Source: Rhodobiaceae bacterium UBA7804 (GTDB lineage: Bacteria; Pseudomonadota; Alphaproteobacteria; Parvibaculales; Parvibaculaceae). From it: a DNA stretch of 57,180 nt. Below are positions 8,742 through 20,191 of this stretch, in pieces. The notes beneath the pieces were generated by a model. That model was not told where the DNA came from, ran no database searches, and was given only the letters and a program-made list of their open reading frames with translations. Every line of letters begins with the position of its first letter. Position 1 is the stretch's first letter. Position numbers and translations under genes: made by a program. The stretch lies in NCBI GenBank assembly GCA_002480495.1, contig DLCG01000005.1, forward strand, positions 36,057 to 93,236, written 5' to 3'.

Positions 8742-8921
8742 ATGACGAGGAGCGATCGCCAGTCGGAGCCCAGGGTGCCCGCCAATGACAACGGTCGGGC
8801 GGGTGGCGAGCCCCTCGATCCTCGCATCGGCCGCATCGCCGAGGCGATCGGCCGGCATCTGGCGCGAGAGCATGCCAAGCATCCGCCTCCGGTCAATGAC
8901 AACGAGCCGCGCGATGAGTGA
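8742..8921 (+). CDS. Small hypothetical protein next to the TA/recombinase genes
   Basis: This 59-residue frame starts at an ATG with GGAAGG 8 bases upstream. It encodes MTRSDRQSEPRVPANDNGRA, then LDPRIGRIAEAIGRHLAREH, and ends NDNEPRDE. The two NDN motifs and the amphipathic central helix suggest a real small DNA-associated protein, but no family function is known to me. It is followed by the Phd-PemK pair and the serine recombinase in the same direction. Confidence 0.55.
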   Translation: MTRSDRQSEPRVPANDNGRAGGEPLDPRIGRIAEAIGRHLAREHAKHPPPVNDNEPRDE

Positions 8922-8947
8922 CATGGACGGCCTTGAGCCCATCAGAC

Positions 8948-8976
8948 TTGACAATCCTCGCATTATACGGAGAATA
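8948..8976 (+). promoter_or_regulatory. Candidate promoter of the Phd-PemK pair
   Basis: TTGACA (8948-8953) is followed after 17 bases by AGAATA (8971-8976). The -35 is perfect and the -10 weak. It lies 34 bases before the antitoxin start. Confidence 0.4.
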
Positions 8977-9009
8977 CAGATGGTTAGAATGTTGCACGCT
9001 GAGGATATT

Positions 9010-9264
9010 ATGGCTCGAACCACGGCGATGGAATTTCAGCGCAAGTTTGGCGAGTTCCAGCATCAGGCCCAGCGGGAGCCGGTCGAGATCACCCGCCATG
9101 GCCGGCGCGAACTGGTCCTGATGTCGGCCGACCACTATGACTGGCTGGTGGCGGCGGCGCGCCGGACCGGCCGGACGACGGAGGCGCCAGAGGTTGTCGT
9201 GGACGCCGTGCGCCGGGCCGAGATGGACCCGGAGCATGCGCCGCTGGACGACCTCATGAAGTGA
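9010..9264 (+). CDS. Phd/YefM-family antitoxin
   Basis: This 84-residue protein (MARTTAMEFQRKFGEFQHQA) has the N-terminal Phd fold with the PVEITRHGRRELVLMSADHYDWL signature. This domain dimerises and binds the operator, while the C-terminal tail neutralises the toxin. The ATG at 9010 has GAGGA upstream; ATGs at 8980 and 8992 would add a short tail. The PemK-like gene starts 10 bases after its stop, so this is a type II toxin-antitoxin pair. Phd antitoxins are usually paired with Doc, RelE or PIN-type toxins, which makes this pairing less common. Confidence 0.85.
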   Translation: MARTTAMEFQRKFGEFQHQAQREPVEITRHGRRELVLMSADHYDWLVAAARRTGRTTEAPEVVVDAVRRAEMDPEHAPLDDLMK

Positions 9265-9274
9265 GGCGGGGCCG

Positions 9275-9700
9275 GTGGCTCTCCCGGAGCCGAAACCGGG
9301 TCTGGTGATCCGCTACGACTATCTCTGGTCCCATGAGGCCGCCGCCGGCCGCGATCAGGGAAAGGAGCGTCCGGCTTGCCTGGTGGCAGCGAGCGACTCC
9401 AGCCTGCGCCCGCGGTTCGTGGTCATTCTGCCGATCACGCACTCGCCGCCGGACAATGACACGGTCAGCATCGAGATCCCGGCGAGGGTGAAGCAGGTGC
9501 TCGGGCTGGACGATGCGCCGAGTTGGGTGATCGTATCGGAGTACAACGTGGATGAATGGCCGAACGGCGGCCTCGCTCCGTTACCCGGCCGTCCTGACGT
9601 GTTCAGTTACGGCTTCATCCCACCGCGCCTTTTCGGGCAGGTTAAGGAGAAGTTCCTGGAATTGAGCGAGCAGCGCCGGAGCAGCGGCGTCCGCCGATAA
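9275..9700 (+). CDS. PemK/MazF-like toxin
   Basis: This 141-residue protein starts at GTG after GAGGCGGGG and shows a PemK/MazF-like plan. An N-terminal strand (GLVIRYDYLW) and an insert lead to RPACLVAASD, then VVILPITHSP and a C-terminal helix (VKEKFLEL). Family members are ribosome-dependent or free mRNA endonucleases. The match is to the divergent plasmid-maintenance PemK-like group rather than canonical MazF, so the nuclease activity is inferred. It sits between its antitoxin and the recombinase and would help stabilise the element. Confidence 0.7.
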   Translation: MALPEPKPGLVIRYDYLWSHEAAAGRDQGKERPACLVAASDSSLRPRFVVILPITHSPPDNDTVSIEIPARVKQVLGLDDAPSWVIVSEYNVDEWPNGGLAPLPGRPDVFSYGFIPPRLFGQVKEKFLELSEQRRSSGVRR

Positions 9701-9709
9701 AGGGGATTG

Positions 9710-11509
9710 ATGACGATGATCAAGGTTGCGCTCTACGCCCGCTACTCCTCCGACAATCAGAGCGTTGCCTCGATTGATGATCAGCTCCGCGTTTGCCGCG
9801 ACCACGCCGTACGCGAGAAGTGGCGCGTCGTAGACACCTACCAGGATCCGGCCATCTCGGGTGCCAGCGTGACCTTGCGGCCGGGCATTCAGGCGCTCCT
9901 GCAAGACGCCCGCCAGAGGAAGTTCGACATCGTGCTGGCCGAGGCGCTCGACCGCATCTCCCGCGACCAGGCCGATATCGCGACCTTGTTCAAGCATCTG
10001 CGCTTCGCCGGCGTGCAGATCGTCACGCTGGCCGAGGGGGACATCTCCGAGCTGCATGTCGGACTGAAAGGCACGATGAACGCGCTTTTTTTGAAGGATC
10101 TCGCGGCCAAGACCCATCGCGGTCTCCAGGGGCGCGTCGAGAAGGGCAAGGCGGGTGGGGGACTCTGCTACGGCTATGACGTTGTCAAGCGCACGAACGG
10201 CGAGGGCGAGCCGCTCCGCGGCGAGCGTGCGATCAACGAGGCCGAAGCACGGATCGTCCGGCGCATCTTCCGCGAATTTGCGGCCGGACGGAGCCCACGG
10301 GCGATCGCGGCCGACCTGAATCATGAGGGCGTTCCCGGTCCGCTCGGCCGCGCCTGGGGAGATACGACGATCCGCGGTCATGTCTCCCGCGGAACCGGCA
10401 TTCTCAACAACGAGCTCTACGTCGGCGTACTCGTCTGGAACCGTCAACGCTACGTCAAGGATCCGAGCACCGGCCGGCGTGTCTCGCGGCCGAACCCCGA
10501 AACCGAATGGATCAGGACGAATGTCCCGGAGCTGCGCATCGTGGATGACGCGCTCTGGCGCGCAGCGAAAGACCGGCAGGCCGAGCTTGCGAAGCAGTTC
10601 GAGTCAACCACCATCGGAGTGCGGGAGGCGCGGGCGAAGCGCATCCATAGCTTGCGTCGGCCAGCCTTCCTGTTGTCCGGCCTGCTGACTTGTGGCTGCT
10701 GCGGCGGGAAATACGGGATCATCGCGCGTGATCGCTATGGCTGCCTGAACCACTACCGGCGCAGCACGTGCGACAACAACCGCACGGTGGCCCGGCAGGT
10801 GATCGAGCGACGGGCTCTGGCGGGCCTGCAGGACAAGCTCGTTTCGGCCGATGCCGTGGCCCGGGCAGTGCGCGCCTATGTCGAGCAGACCAACCGGCAG
10901 AACCAGGAGCGCCGTGCCCAGGGGGAGGTCGACCGTCAGGCCCTCGAGAAGATCGACCGTGCGATCCAGGGCATTATGCGGGCGATCGAAGACGGCATGT
11001 ACCAGCCCTCCATGAAAACACGGATGGAGGAGTTGGAGCGGGAGAAGGCCGAGATCACGGCACGCTTGTCCGAGACGCCAGCCGACGTGCCTGACGTGCA
11101 TCCGAACATCGCTGAACTTTACCGCGCGCAGGTCGCCCGGTTGACCGATGCGCTGGCGAGCCCCGATACGCATGCCGAAGCAGCCGCGGATGTTCGTGCT
11201 TTGATCGGGGAAGTGGTGATCACGCCGGGCGCGGCGAGAGGCGAGTTTACGGCCGTTTTACGCGGCGCGTTGCTTGGGATTCTGGGCTTGGTTGCCGAAG
11301 AGAAAAGCGCTCCCGGACCTGAAGTTTTAACAAACGCGGCTGCGGGCCCCCGCAACCAATACAGGAAAGCCCGCGCGGATTTGCTCCGGCGGGCTTTTTC
11401 TGTTTCTGGATGCCTGACCGTCATGCGCGGCGCAGTTGCTGTTCTCCATTCAGCATTCCGCGGACGTTTTCGACATAGGCGGTCATGCGCGAGAAGCCGT
11501 CTTCTGTGA
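9710..11509 (+). CDS. Large serine recombinase of the integrated element
   Basis: The frame encodes 599 residues. The N-terminal resolvase domain (1-150) has the catalytic serine in YARYSSDNQS and the active-site arginine region DRISRDQADI. A recombinase domain follows (about 155-300), then a zinc ribbon (CGCC at about 325 and CLNHYRRSTC), a coiled-coil-like segment (about 385-450) and a C-terminal tail. Large serine recombinases integrate and excise phages and ICEs. The ATG at 9710 follows AAGGGG. The last 45 or so codons run through a rho-independent terminator, which suggests the natural end of the protein was changed at the insertion junction. Confidence 0.9.
   Translation: MTMIKVALYARYSSDNQSVASIDDQLRVCRDHAVREKWRVVDTYQDPAISGASVTLRPGIQALLQDARQRKFDIVLAEALDRISRDQADIATLFKHLRFAGVQIVTLAEGDISELHVGLKGTMNALFLKDLAAKTHRGLQGRVEKGKAGGGLCYGYDVVKRTNGEGEPLRGERAINEAEARIVRRIFREFAAGRSPRAIAADLNHEGVPGPLGRAWGDTTIRGHVSRGTGILNNELYVGVLVWNRQRYVKDPSTGRRVSRPNPETEWIRTNVPELRIVDDALWRAAKDRQAELAKQFESTTIGVREARAKRIHSLRRPAFLLSGLLTCGCCGGKYGIIARDRYGCLNHYRRSTCDNNRTVARQVIERRALAGLQDKLVSADAVARAVRAYVEQTNRQNQERRAQGEVDRQALEKIDRAIQGIMRAIEDGMYQPSMKTRMEELEREKAEITARLSETPADVPDVHPNIAELYRAQVARLTDALASPDTHAEAAADVRALIGEVVITPGAARGEFTAVLRGALLGILGLVAEEKSAPGPEVLTNAAAGPRNQYRKARADLLRRAFSVSGCLTVMRGAVAVLHSAFRGRFRHRRSCARSRLL
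11366..11399 (+). terminator. Rho-independent terminator inside the recombinase 3' end
   Basis: AAAGCCCGC (11366-11374) pairs with GCGGGCTTT (11389-11397) around a 14-base loop, followed by a T-run to 11399. The recombinase frame reads through it. It could serve the rightward recombinase transcript and, less well, the convergent regulator gene. Confidence 0.8.
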
Positions 11510-12479
11510 GCTCGACAAAAACGCGCCGTCCGTCCGCTTCATCCCTGACGCGTGTTGCCAGGCCTTCTCCAACCAGATCGCCAATACGCCTGAGGGCCGT
11601 CGTCGCGGGGACGCGGGAGGCGATACAGAGGCTCGATACGGAGACCCGCTTTCCTGAAAGGCGTGCGTGGGTGAGGTCGAGCAGCATGTCCCAAGCCGGA
11701 TCCGAGAATAGCCCGTCGGGGAAAAAGTTTTGACGAGCGTTGCAAAGATCGATCAGCCTTCTTGTCCATGCGCGACGGGCATCGTCTCCGGATAAGGCGG
11801 AGATACCGTCAGACGAAGATTTGCCACCGTGGTCCGGCGTAGGCGCAGTGAAGGGATTGGACCGAGGTTGCGAATCGGGGAGAGCGCCGCGTGTCTCTCC
11901 GTCACTCAGGCGATCCGCGATTCGCACCAGATTGCCCAATGCGGCCGGCGTTTCGACATTGCGAAGGGCGCCGACGATGTTTCGTGTGCGCACGAGGATA
12001 TCTTCGGCCTCATTGCGAATTGCGATCGAAAGCATGGCCAGTCGGTGTTGCTCTGCAGCTCTCCAGGCCGCGTTGATAAGATCGTCGGAAAGTTCCGCCG
12101 CAGTGCAGGGGGAGTGCAGTATTGACCAGGACGCGAACTGGCGCAGTTGCGAAGCGAAGGGCTGGGTGACGCGTGTAGGGGCGAGCAAGATCAGGTGGAG
12201 CCATGCGTGGCTGGGGATCTGGTCGATGTTGCGTGCTATCTCTCGAAGCAGCGGATCCGTTTCCGACTCGGCGCGGACGATAGCAACCCGAATGTTCTCT
12301 TCCCGCAGGAGCCGGTCCTTCACAGCGCCTCTGGAGCTTGCGACCTGCCATGCGAGATTTGTTTCGCGGCTGGGGGGCGGAGCGATATTCCAATGCCGCA
12401 GTTGGCTGGCGCAGTCCGGGTCGACGATGGCGGTGAATGCCGGACTTTCGAGGTTCTGCGTAATGGAGATCATTGGCAT
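11421..12479 (-). CDS. Winged-helix (MarR-like) DNA-binding protein with unassigned N-terminal domain
   Basis: The protein has about 352 residues. Its C-terminal 100 residues form a MarR-like winged helix (SVSSLCIASRVPATTALRRI, then ATRVRDEADGRRVFVELTEDG). The first 150 residues look like an alpha/beta domain, perhaps receiver-like, but no phosphoacceptor motif is evident. Start 12479 (MPMISITQ) has AAAAGGG just upstream; 12473 is the alternative. A 6-bp inverted repeat TGTGTT/AACACA (12507-12530) lies in its promoter region. The gene is convergent with the recombinase and probably belongs to the host chromosome. Its targets are unknown. Confidence 0.7.
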   Translation of the reverse strand: MPMISITQNLESPAFTAIVDPDCASQLRHWNIAPPPSRETNLAWQVASSRGAVKDRLLREENIRVAIVRAESETDPLLREIARNIDQIPSHAWLHLILLAPTRVTQPFASQLRQFASWSILHSPCTAAELSDDLINAAWRAAEQHRLAMLSIAIRNEAEDILVRTRNIVGALRNVETPAALGNLVRIADRLSDGETRGALPDSQPRSNPFTAPTPDHGGKSSSDGISALSGDDARRAWTRRLIDLCNARQNFFPDGLFSDPAWDMLLDLTHARLSGKRVSVSSLCIASRVPATTALRRIGDLVGEGLATRVRDEADGRRVFVELTEDGFSRMTAYVENVRGMLNGEQQLRRA

Positions 12480-12701
12480 AGACCCTTTTGAATAGGCGAA
12501 TCGGATTGTGTTCAACCATGATGAAACACACAAAAGGTTTTATGCAACTTTAAATATATATGATTAGTCCCTTACGTTTATCCGATATGGAGGTATTGGT
12601 CCGATCAGCTTCGAGGCAGCCGTAAAAGCTTTTTTCTTCAAGGCTTTCATCGCCGGTCAAATCCACTATGTTTGCGGCCTGTTTGAAGTCGGTGGAGCGT
12701 C

Positions 12702-13337
12702 ATGGTTTCACAAGAAAGCCAATTGGATCCGAAACTTAGTTATGACGAGGCCGTACAGGGCGTCATAGCCATGGCCCGTATTGCCGGCTCACGCGGCTGG
12801 GTGCCGGCGACGAGCGGCAACTTCTCCGTTCGGGTGGATTCAGCGACGGCGGCGGTGACGGCCACGGGCGCAAACAAGGCAGAACTCGACGCAACAGGCG
12901 TGATCGAGGCCGAGATTTTCGGAGTCCGTCATCCGAGGGCCTCCGCCGAAGCGCCGCTACATCTCGTCCGCTACAGGAATGCTCCGTCCATCGGCGCCAT
13001 TGCCCATATGCACAGCATGGCCGCGACCGTGCTCTCGCGGCGGCACGAGAAAGCGGGTTTCCTGAGGCTTGAGGGATGGGAGCTGCTCAAGGCTTTTTCG
13101 GGGATAAAGACGCATGAGACGGCGCTCGACGTTCCCATCGTACCGAACGACCAGGATACGGACAGGCTTGCAGAGCTGGTAGAAGAGCGGCTTGCCGGTT
13201 TCGACAAGGCCTATGGATACCTCATCGCAGGTCACGGTCTATATGTCTGGGGAGCTGATGCCCGGGAGACGATCCGGCATATGGAAGCTTTCGATTTTCT
13301 GCTGACGGCGCAACTTCACGAGGAGGGCTTTAGATGA
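12702..13337 (+). CDS. mtnB: Methylthioribulose-1-phosphate dehydratase
   Basis: This 211-residue class II aldolase/adducin-family protein converts methylthioribulose-1-phosphate to a diketone in the methionine salvage pathway. Visible motifs are VPATSGNFSVR, the zinc-binding HMHS (IAHMHSMAATVLS) and GHGLYVWG with a further His. It heads a three-gene operon with mtnD and mtnC; its stop overlaps the mtnD start by 4 bases. The 170-base region upstream is AT-rich and contains a perfect AAAAGCTTTT palindrome, but I recognise no SAM or SAH riboswitch in it. Confidence 0.93.
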   Translation: MVSQESQLDPKLSYDEAVQGVIAMARIAGSRGWVPATSGNFSVRVDSATAAVTATGANKAELDATGVIEAEIFGVRHPRASAEAPLHLVRYRNAPSIGAIAHMHSMAATVLSRRHEKAGFLRLEGWELLKAFSGIKTHETALDVPIVPNDQDTDRLAELVEERLAGFDKAYGYLIAGHGLYVWGADARETIRHMEAFDFLLTAQLHEEGFR

Positions 13338-13888
13338 CCCATCTCACCATCTATCCCGATACGGATCCGAACACCGTTCTGCTCGATACGCGCGACGGCG
13401 GAGAGATCGCCCAAGCTCTCAAGGGTATTGGCGTGGCTTTCGAGCGCTGGGAAGCGCCCCTCGCTCTGCCGGATGAGGCCGATCAGGAAGCCGTGCTGAA
13501 AGCCTATGAAGACGATGTGTCGCGGATCATGAAAGAAGGCGGCTACCGGAGCGTCGATGTCGTGCGTGTAAAGCCCGACAACCCGAACCGCGAGGAACTG
13601 CGCGGGAAATTCCTCGCAGAGCACACGCATGACGATGACGAAGTGCGCTTCTTCGTGGACGGCGCGGGGGCGTTTTATCTTCGCAAGGGAGGTCGCGTTT
13701 TCCGCGTGATCTGCGAAAGGAACGATCTCATCAGCGTACCTGCCGGGATAACACACTGGTTCGACACCGGTCCCGCGCCCAATTTCTGCGCTATCCGCAT
13801 TTTCACGACGCCGGAAGGCTGGGTCGGTCACTTTACTGGCGATGATATTGCGACGCGATTCCCGAAATTCGAAAGCGAAGCGGCATGA
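13334..13888 (+). CDS. mtnD: Acireductone dioxygenase
   Basis: This 184-residue cupin oxidises acireductone with O2 to the keto-acid precursor of methionine plus formate (Fe form), or to methylthiopropionate and CO (Ni form). The metal ligands of the family are all visible: H97 and H99 in EHTHDDDE, E103, and H141 in AGITHWFD. The start overlaps mtnB (ATGA) and the stop overlaps mtnC (ATGA), so the three are translated as a tight unit. Confidence 0.94.
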   Translation: MTHLTIYPDTDPNTVLLDTRDGGEIAQALKGIGVAFERWEAPLALPDEADQEAVLKAYEDDVSRIMKEGGYRSVDVVRVKPDNPNREELRGKFLAEHTHDDDEVRFFVDGAGAFYLRKGGRVFRVICERNDLISVPAGITHWFDTGPAPNFCAIRIFTTPEGWVGHFTGDDIATRFPKFESEAA

Positions 13889-14592
13889 CGGCCGTTCGCG
13901 CCGTCGTTACCGATATCGAGGGAACGACAACGCCTCTCGCTTTCGTGCATGAGGTGCTGTTTCCCTATGCGCGCAAGCGTCTCGCGAATTTCGTCGACCA
14001 GCATGGAGACGAACCGGAAGTTGCTGAGCAGCTCGCCGCCGCGCGAGAGCTTGCCGGCCTTCCCGCTGCGAGCCGCGAGGAAACCGTTGCACTGCTTCTC
14101 CAATGGATGGATGAAGACCGCAAGGCTGGACCGCTCAAGGAACTGCAAGGCCGGATCTGGCGGCAGGGCTATGAAGAGGGCGTGCTGAAAGGTGAGGTCT
14201 ATGCCGACGCGGCGCATCTGCTGAAACAATGGCGAGCAGCAGGCTTGCGTCTCTTCGTCTATTCCTCCGGATCGGAGGAGGCGCAGCGCCTCATCTTCGG
14301 CTGCTCGGACAAGGGCGATCTCGCGACGTTCTTCGAAGGTTTCTTCGATACGCGGATCGGGAACAAGCTCGAAAGCACGTCATATGCGGCCATTGCGAAG
14401 ACGGTTGCTCTCGACGCGGGTGAAATTCTCTTCCTCTCCGACCATCCGGGAGAAATCGCAGCCGCACGAAAGGCCGGTATGCAGGTTGTGCGCATCGACC
14501 GGGAACGGTCGCCGGATAGCTGGAATGAAGACGAGAATGGACCTGTCGCGGGCTCATTTTCCGGCATTGCGGCAAGGTTTCTGCCAGCATGA
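13885..14592 (+). CDS. mtnC: Enolase-phosphatase E1
   Basis: This 235-residue HAD-family enzyme has the N-terminal DIEGTTTP nucleophile motif, YSSGSEEAQ (motif II) and LFLSDHPGEIAAARKAGM (motif IV). It enolises and dephosphorylates the diketone made by MtnB to give acireductone for MtnD. The order mtnB-mtnD-mtnC therefore covers three consecutive steps. mtnA and the nucleosidase or kinase steps are not in this window. Its end lies just before a terminator that belongs to the opposite strand. Confidence 0.94.
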   Translation: MTAVRAVVTDIEGTTTPLAFVHEVLFPYARKRLANFVDQHGDEPEVAEQLAAARELAGLPAASREETVALLLQWMDEDRKAGPLKELQGRIWRQGYEEGVLKGEVYADAAHLLKQWRAAGLRLFVYSSGSEEAQRLIFGCSDKGDLATFFEGFFDTRIGNKLESTSYAAIAKTVALDAGEILFLSDHPGEIAAARKAGMQVVRIDRERSPDSWNEDENGPVAGSFSGIAARFLPA

Positions 14593-14596
14593 AAAA

Positions 14597-14625
14597 GACC
14601 CGGCCACCTGAAATGCGGCCGGGCC
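14597..14625 (-). terminator. Rho-independent terminator of the glycine-zipper lipoprotein gene
   Basis: CCCGGCC (14599-14605) pairs with GGCCGGG (14617-14623). On the minus strand the stem is followed by TCTTTTT. The plus strand has no T-run, so it serves the leftward gene; mtnC may share the hairpin. Confidence 0.7.
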
Positions 14626-14647
14626 CGTCATTCGCCGGACTTTGGGT

Positions 14648-14884
14648 TCAGCACTTCTTGTCCTGCTTGCAGCCGGTATAAGCACCTGCTGCGGCGCCTA
14701 CCGCGCCACCGACGATCATGCCCGCCGCAATGCTCGATCCGGCGATAGCCGTCGCTGCCGCGCCGACGCCGGCACCAATGGCCCCACCCGAAAGAGCGCC
14801 TTCTTCGGTTTTGCTCAGATTGGTGCAGCCAGCCGTCGCGATCAGCAACGAGGCAGCGGCCAATATTGTCACGGTCTTTCTCAT
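14648..14884 (-). CDS. Glycine-zipper lipoprotein, paralogue 1
   Basis: This 78-residue protein has a lipoprotein signal (MRKTVTILAAASLLIATAGC, cysteine 20) followed by TNLSKTEEGALSGGAIGAG and a Gly/Ala-rich double-zipper hydrophobic stretch. It ends GCKQDKKC. Glycine-zipper lipoproteins sit in the outer membrane or periplasm; the specific role is unknown. GGAGAG lies 5 bases before the ATG. It is closely similar to the protein at 22745-22984. The two genes have the same orientation and bracket the sulfide module. Confidence 0.8.
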   Translation of the reverse strand: MRKTVTILAAASLLIATAGCTNLSKTEEGALSGGAIGAGVGAAATAIAGSSIAAGMIVGGAVGAAAGAYTGCKQDKKC

Positions 14885-14991
14885 GCCGCTCTCCATCTTC
14901 ATTGAGCCCATGAGTTTGCCGCCGGCTCTGGGCGGAAGCTTGGCCGAAATGCGGCCAGTATATGGACAAGCTCCGCTCGGGCTCCCCATTC

Positions 14992-15019
14992 TTGACTTTA
15001 TATCAATTTATTCTAATAT
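14992..15019 (+). promoter_or_regulatory. Promoter and probable operator of the SqrR-like gene
   Basis: TTGACT (14992-14997) and TAATAT (15014-15019) are separated by 16 bases. The AT-rich TATCAATTTATTCTA (15001-15015) overlaps the promoter and resembles sequences upstream of the sqr/RND and persulfide dioxygenase genes. That would suit a self-repressing ArsR-type protein. Confidence 0.5.
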
Positions 15020-15041
15020 AATGAGCGTTCAAAACGGATAG

Positions 15042-15389
15042 ATGCAAGCAATGACTACCGCCGATATCAGCGAACTGGAAGCAAGCGCATCGGAAGCATC
15101 CCAGCTTCTCGGCGCGCTCGCGAATGAGCGCCGCTTGCTGATCCTCTGTCACATCGCTGGCGAAGAAATGTCGGTCGGGGAAATTCAGTCGTTGCTGGGC
15201 ATCAGCCAGTCCGCCCTGTCCCAACATCTCGCCGTGTTGCGAGAACAAGGTCTCGTCGCCACGCGCCGGGCTTCGCAGACGATCTATTACAGGCTGGCTA
15301 GCCCGGAGGCGCAACGCATCATCGAAACATTGGCCGATATCTATTGCCCTCCTTCGGGCAAGGGCGGCAAAAAAGGAAAGCGCTCATGA
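15042..15389 (+). CDS. ArsR-family persulfide-responsive repressor (SqrR/BigR-like)
   Basis: This 115-residue ArsR-type winged-helix protein has the recognition helix SQSALSQHLAVLREQGLV. Cysteines sit at residues 36 (LILCHIAGEE) and 102 (DIYCPP). Their 66-residue spacing matches C41 and C107 of Rhodobacter SqrR, where they form a tetrasulfide bridge with sulfane sulfur and release DNA. The neighbouring rhodanese, SQR and persulfide dioxygenase genes support this assignment. ATG 15042 and ATG 15051 are both possible. The stop overlaps the rhodanese start by 4 bases. Confidence 0.85.
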   Translation: MQAMTTADISELEASASEASQLLGALANERRLLILCHIAGEEMSVGEIQSLLGISQSALSQHLAVLREQGLVATRRASQTIYYRLASPEAQRIIETLADIYCPPSGKGGKKGKRS

Positions 15390-15703
15390 GTCTCAAACCT
15401 GTCGATGCCGTGACAGTCAAGAAATGGCTGGAATCCGGCGATACCGTTCTCGTCGATATCCGGGAACCCAATGAACATGCGCAGGAGCATATTCCCGGGT
15501 CGCATCTGGTTCCGCTTTCCGAGCTCGACAAAAATGATTTGCGCAAGCTCGGCAAGAAGAAGGTGGTCTTTCACTGCAAGGGCGGTATGCGCACCACGTC
15601 CAATGCCGGGCGCTTGCGGGCCGCTTGCGAGGGCGAACTCTTCGAAATGAGCGGTGGCATAGAAGGCTGGAAGAAGGCCGGGCTTCCCATCAAGCAAAGC
15701 TAA
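15386..15703 (+). CDS. Single-domain rhodanese (sulfurtransferase)
   Basis: This 105-residue rhodanese domain has its active-site cysteine at residue 64 in the loop CKGGMRT. It has the family strands VLVDIREPNE and GSHLVPLSEL and the ending GGIEGWKKAGLP. It transfers sulfane sulfur between thiols such as glutathione persulfide and acceptors. It is in an operon with the SqrR-like repressor (ATGA overlap). A bidirectional-looking terminator follows. Confidence 0.9.
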   Translation: MSLKPVDAVTVKKWLESGDTVLVDIREPNEHAQEHIPGSHLVPLSELDKNDLRKLGKKKVVFHCKGGMRTTSNAGRLRAACEGELFEMSGGIEGWKKAGLPIKQS

Positions 15704-15757
15704 TCCGCAAGCAGAATATCCCGCATGGATTCGAGTCTCTTCCGAACGGCGCCGTCT

Positions 15758-19017
<3,260 letters not shown>

Positions 19018-19021
<4 letters not shown>

Positions 19022-19992
19022 GGCTTCACCACCACGTCGCCCGGACGAAGGCCGGAGAGAACTTCGATTCCGCCATCCACGGGAAGTCCGACCTGCACGA
19101 CGACCTCCACACCGGAATCGAGCTTTGCATAGGTCACGCCGAAACGGCGGTAGATGAACCCATCGGGGACAGTGAGGGCCTCCCGTTTTCCGGTGGCCAC
19201 GAAAACCCGCGTTCGCTCTCCTACGAAATAGTCACCGAGTCCCTCGACATCGACATCGGCGATGACGCGGCCCTGATCGATGCGAGGGTAGACCGTCACG
19301 ACCCTTCCCTTGCTCGTGACCTCATTGTCCGTTCCAGCCATGCCTCGTGCGCCGACAAGAATTTCGTCGCCGGTTTGAAGGAATTGGGCATGCCTCTCGG
19401 GAAGCTGAAGTCTGAGAATGTAATTGTCGGTTGCCATTCGGGCGACATTGTCACCGGCCATCACGACGCTTCCCTCCTGGAGAAGGACGTCGAGTACGCG
19501 TCCGGCACCCGGGGCAAGAACCGCTCCTTCTATCGACTGCTGTTCTATGACCTGACGGTCGGAACGGAGTGCCCTCAAGTTTCGCTCAGCCACGTTGAAG
19601 CGGGTGCGTGCCTGGTCGAGGGTGGCCTGGGAAATGGTGCCGGATTTTCTCAACGACGACGCTCGGTCGTAGTCGATCCGAGCCTGTTCGTATTCAGCTT
19701 CCTGTGCTTCGATACGCGCTTCGACGGCCTTCATCTGCAGCATCAGTTTTTCGTCGACAACTACAGCCATGCTGTCGCCGGCCTCGACCTTGTCGCCTTC
19801 CTTGACGCTTATCGTCGAGATGGTACCTGCGATGCGCGATCTTGCGAAAAGCTCGTGAACCGGCTCAACAGTCGCAATGACCGCCTTCCGGTCATCGACC
19901 GTCGTCAGCCGGACTTCCGCCGTTTCCGCCAGAGCCTGGGCCATTCCCGCGAACGAGAATATTGCGATTGCGAGGAGAAGGCGTTGCGGCAT
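19018..19992 (-). CDS. Periplasmic adaptor (membrane-fusion protein) of the RND pump
   Basis: The protein has about 324 residues with an N-terminal signal (MPQRLLLAIAIFSFAGMAQALA). A lipoyl-like half follows (TVEPVHELFARSRIAGTIST and VKEGDKVEAGDSMAVV), then a coiled-coil hairpin (about residues 70-130) and a second barrel half (GAVLAPGAGRVLDVLLQEG). It joins the permease to an outer-membrane channel. It precedes the permease in a leftward operon. Starts at 20013 or further upstream are possible; 19992 gives the cleanest signal peptide. Confidence 0.88.
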
Positions 19993-20017
19993 GACGACCC
20001 CGGATTGCTGCATTGTC

Positions 20018-20083
20018 TTGACCAAAATATAAACTATCACTAATTTAGAGAAAACAGATATACTGAGCTTGCCCGATATTCAA
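20018..20083. promoter_or_regulatory. Divergent promoters of the RND operon and the DUF2892-SQR operon
   Basis: On the plus strand TTGACC (20018-20023) and TAATTT (20041-20046) are 17 bases apart. On the minus strand TTGAAT (complement of 20078-20083) and TATCTG (complement of 20055-20060) are also 17 apart. The AT-rich TATCACTAATTTAG (20035-20048) lies between them and could be one operator that controls both directions. Confidence 0.6.
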
Positions 20084-20191
20084 GCATTCACCCCCTGCCG
20101 GGGATTTGACCAGGATCATATTTCGGCGGGAGAGGGTGAGCCAAAATCAATTCGGGTAAATGCCGGGCAGACAGAAAAAGGCAAAGGGAGA

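Noticed and set aside
11340..11420. tRNA gene as attachment site of the element
   Set aside because: The hairpin is a terminator; no cloverleaf or CCA-end pattern is present.
12534..12701. SAM- or SAH-type riboswitch upstream of mtnB
   Set aside because: The region is AT-rich and has a small AAAAGCTTTT palindrome, but none of the conserved SAM-II, SAM-V or SAH blocks could be found.
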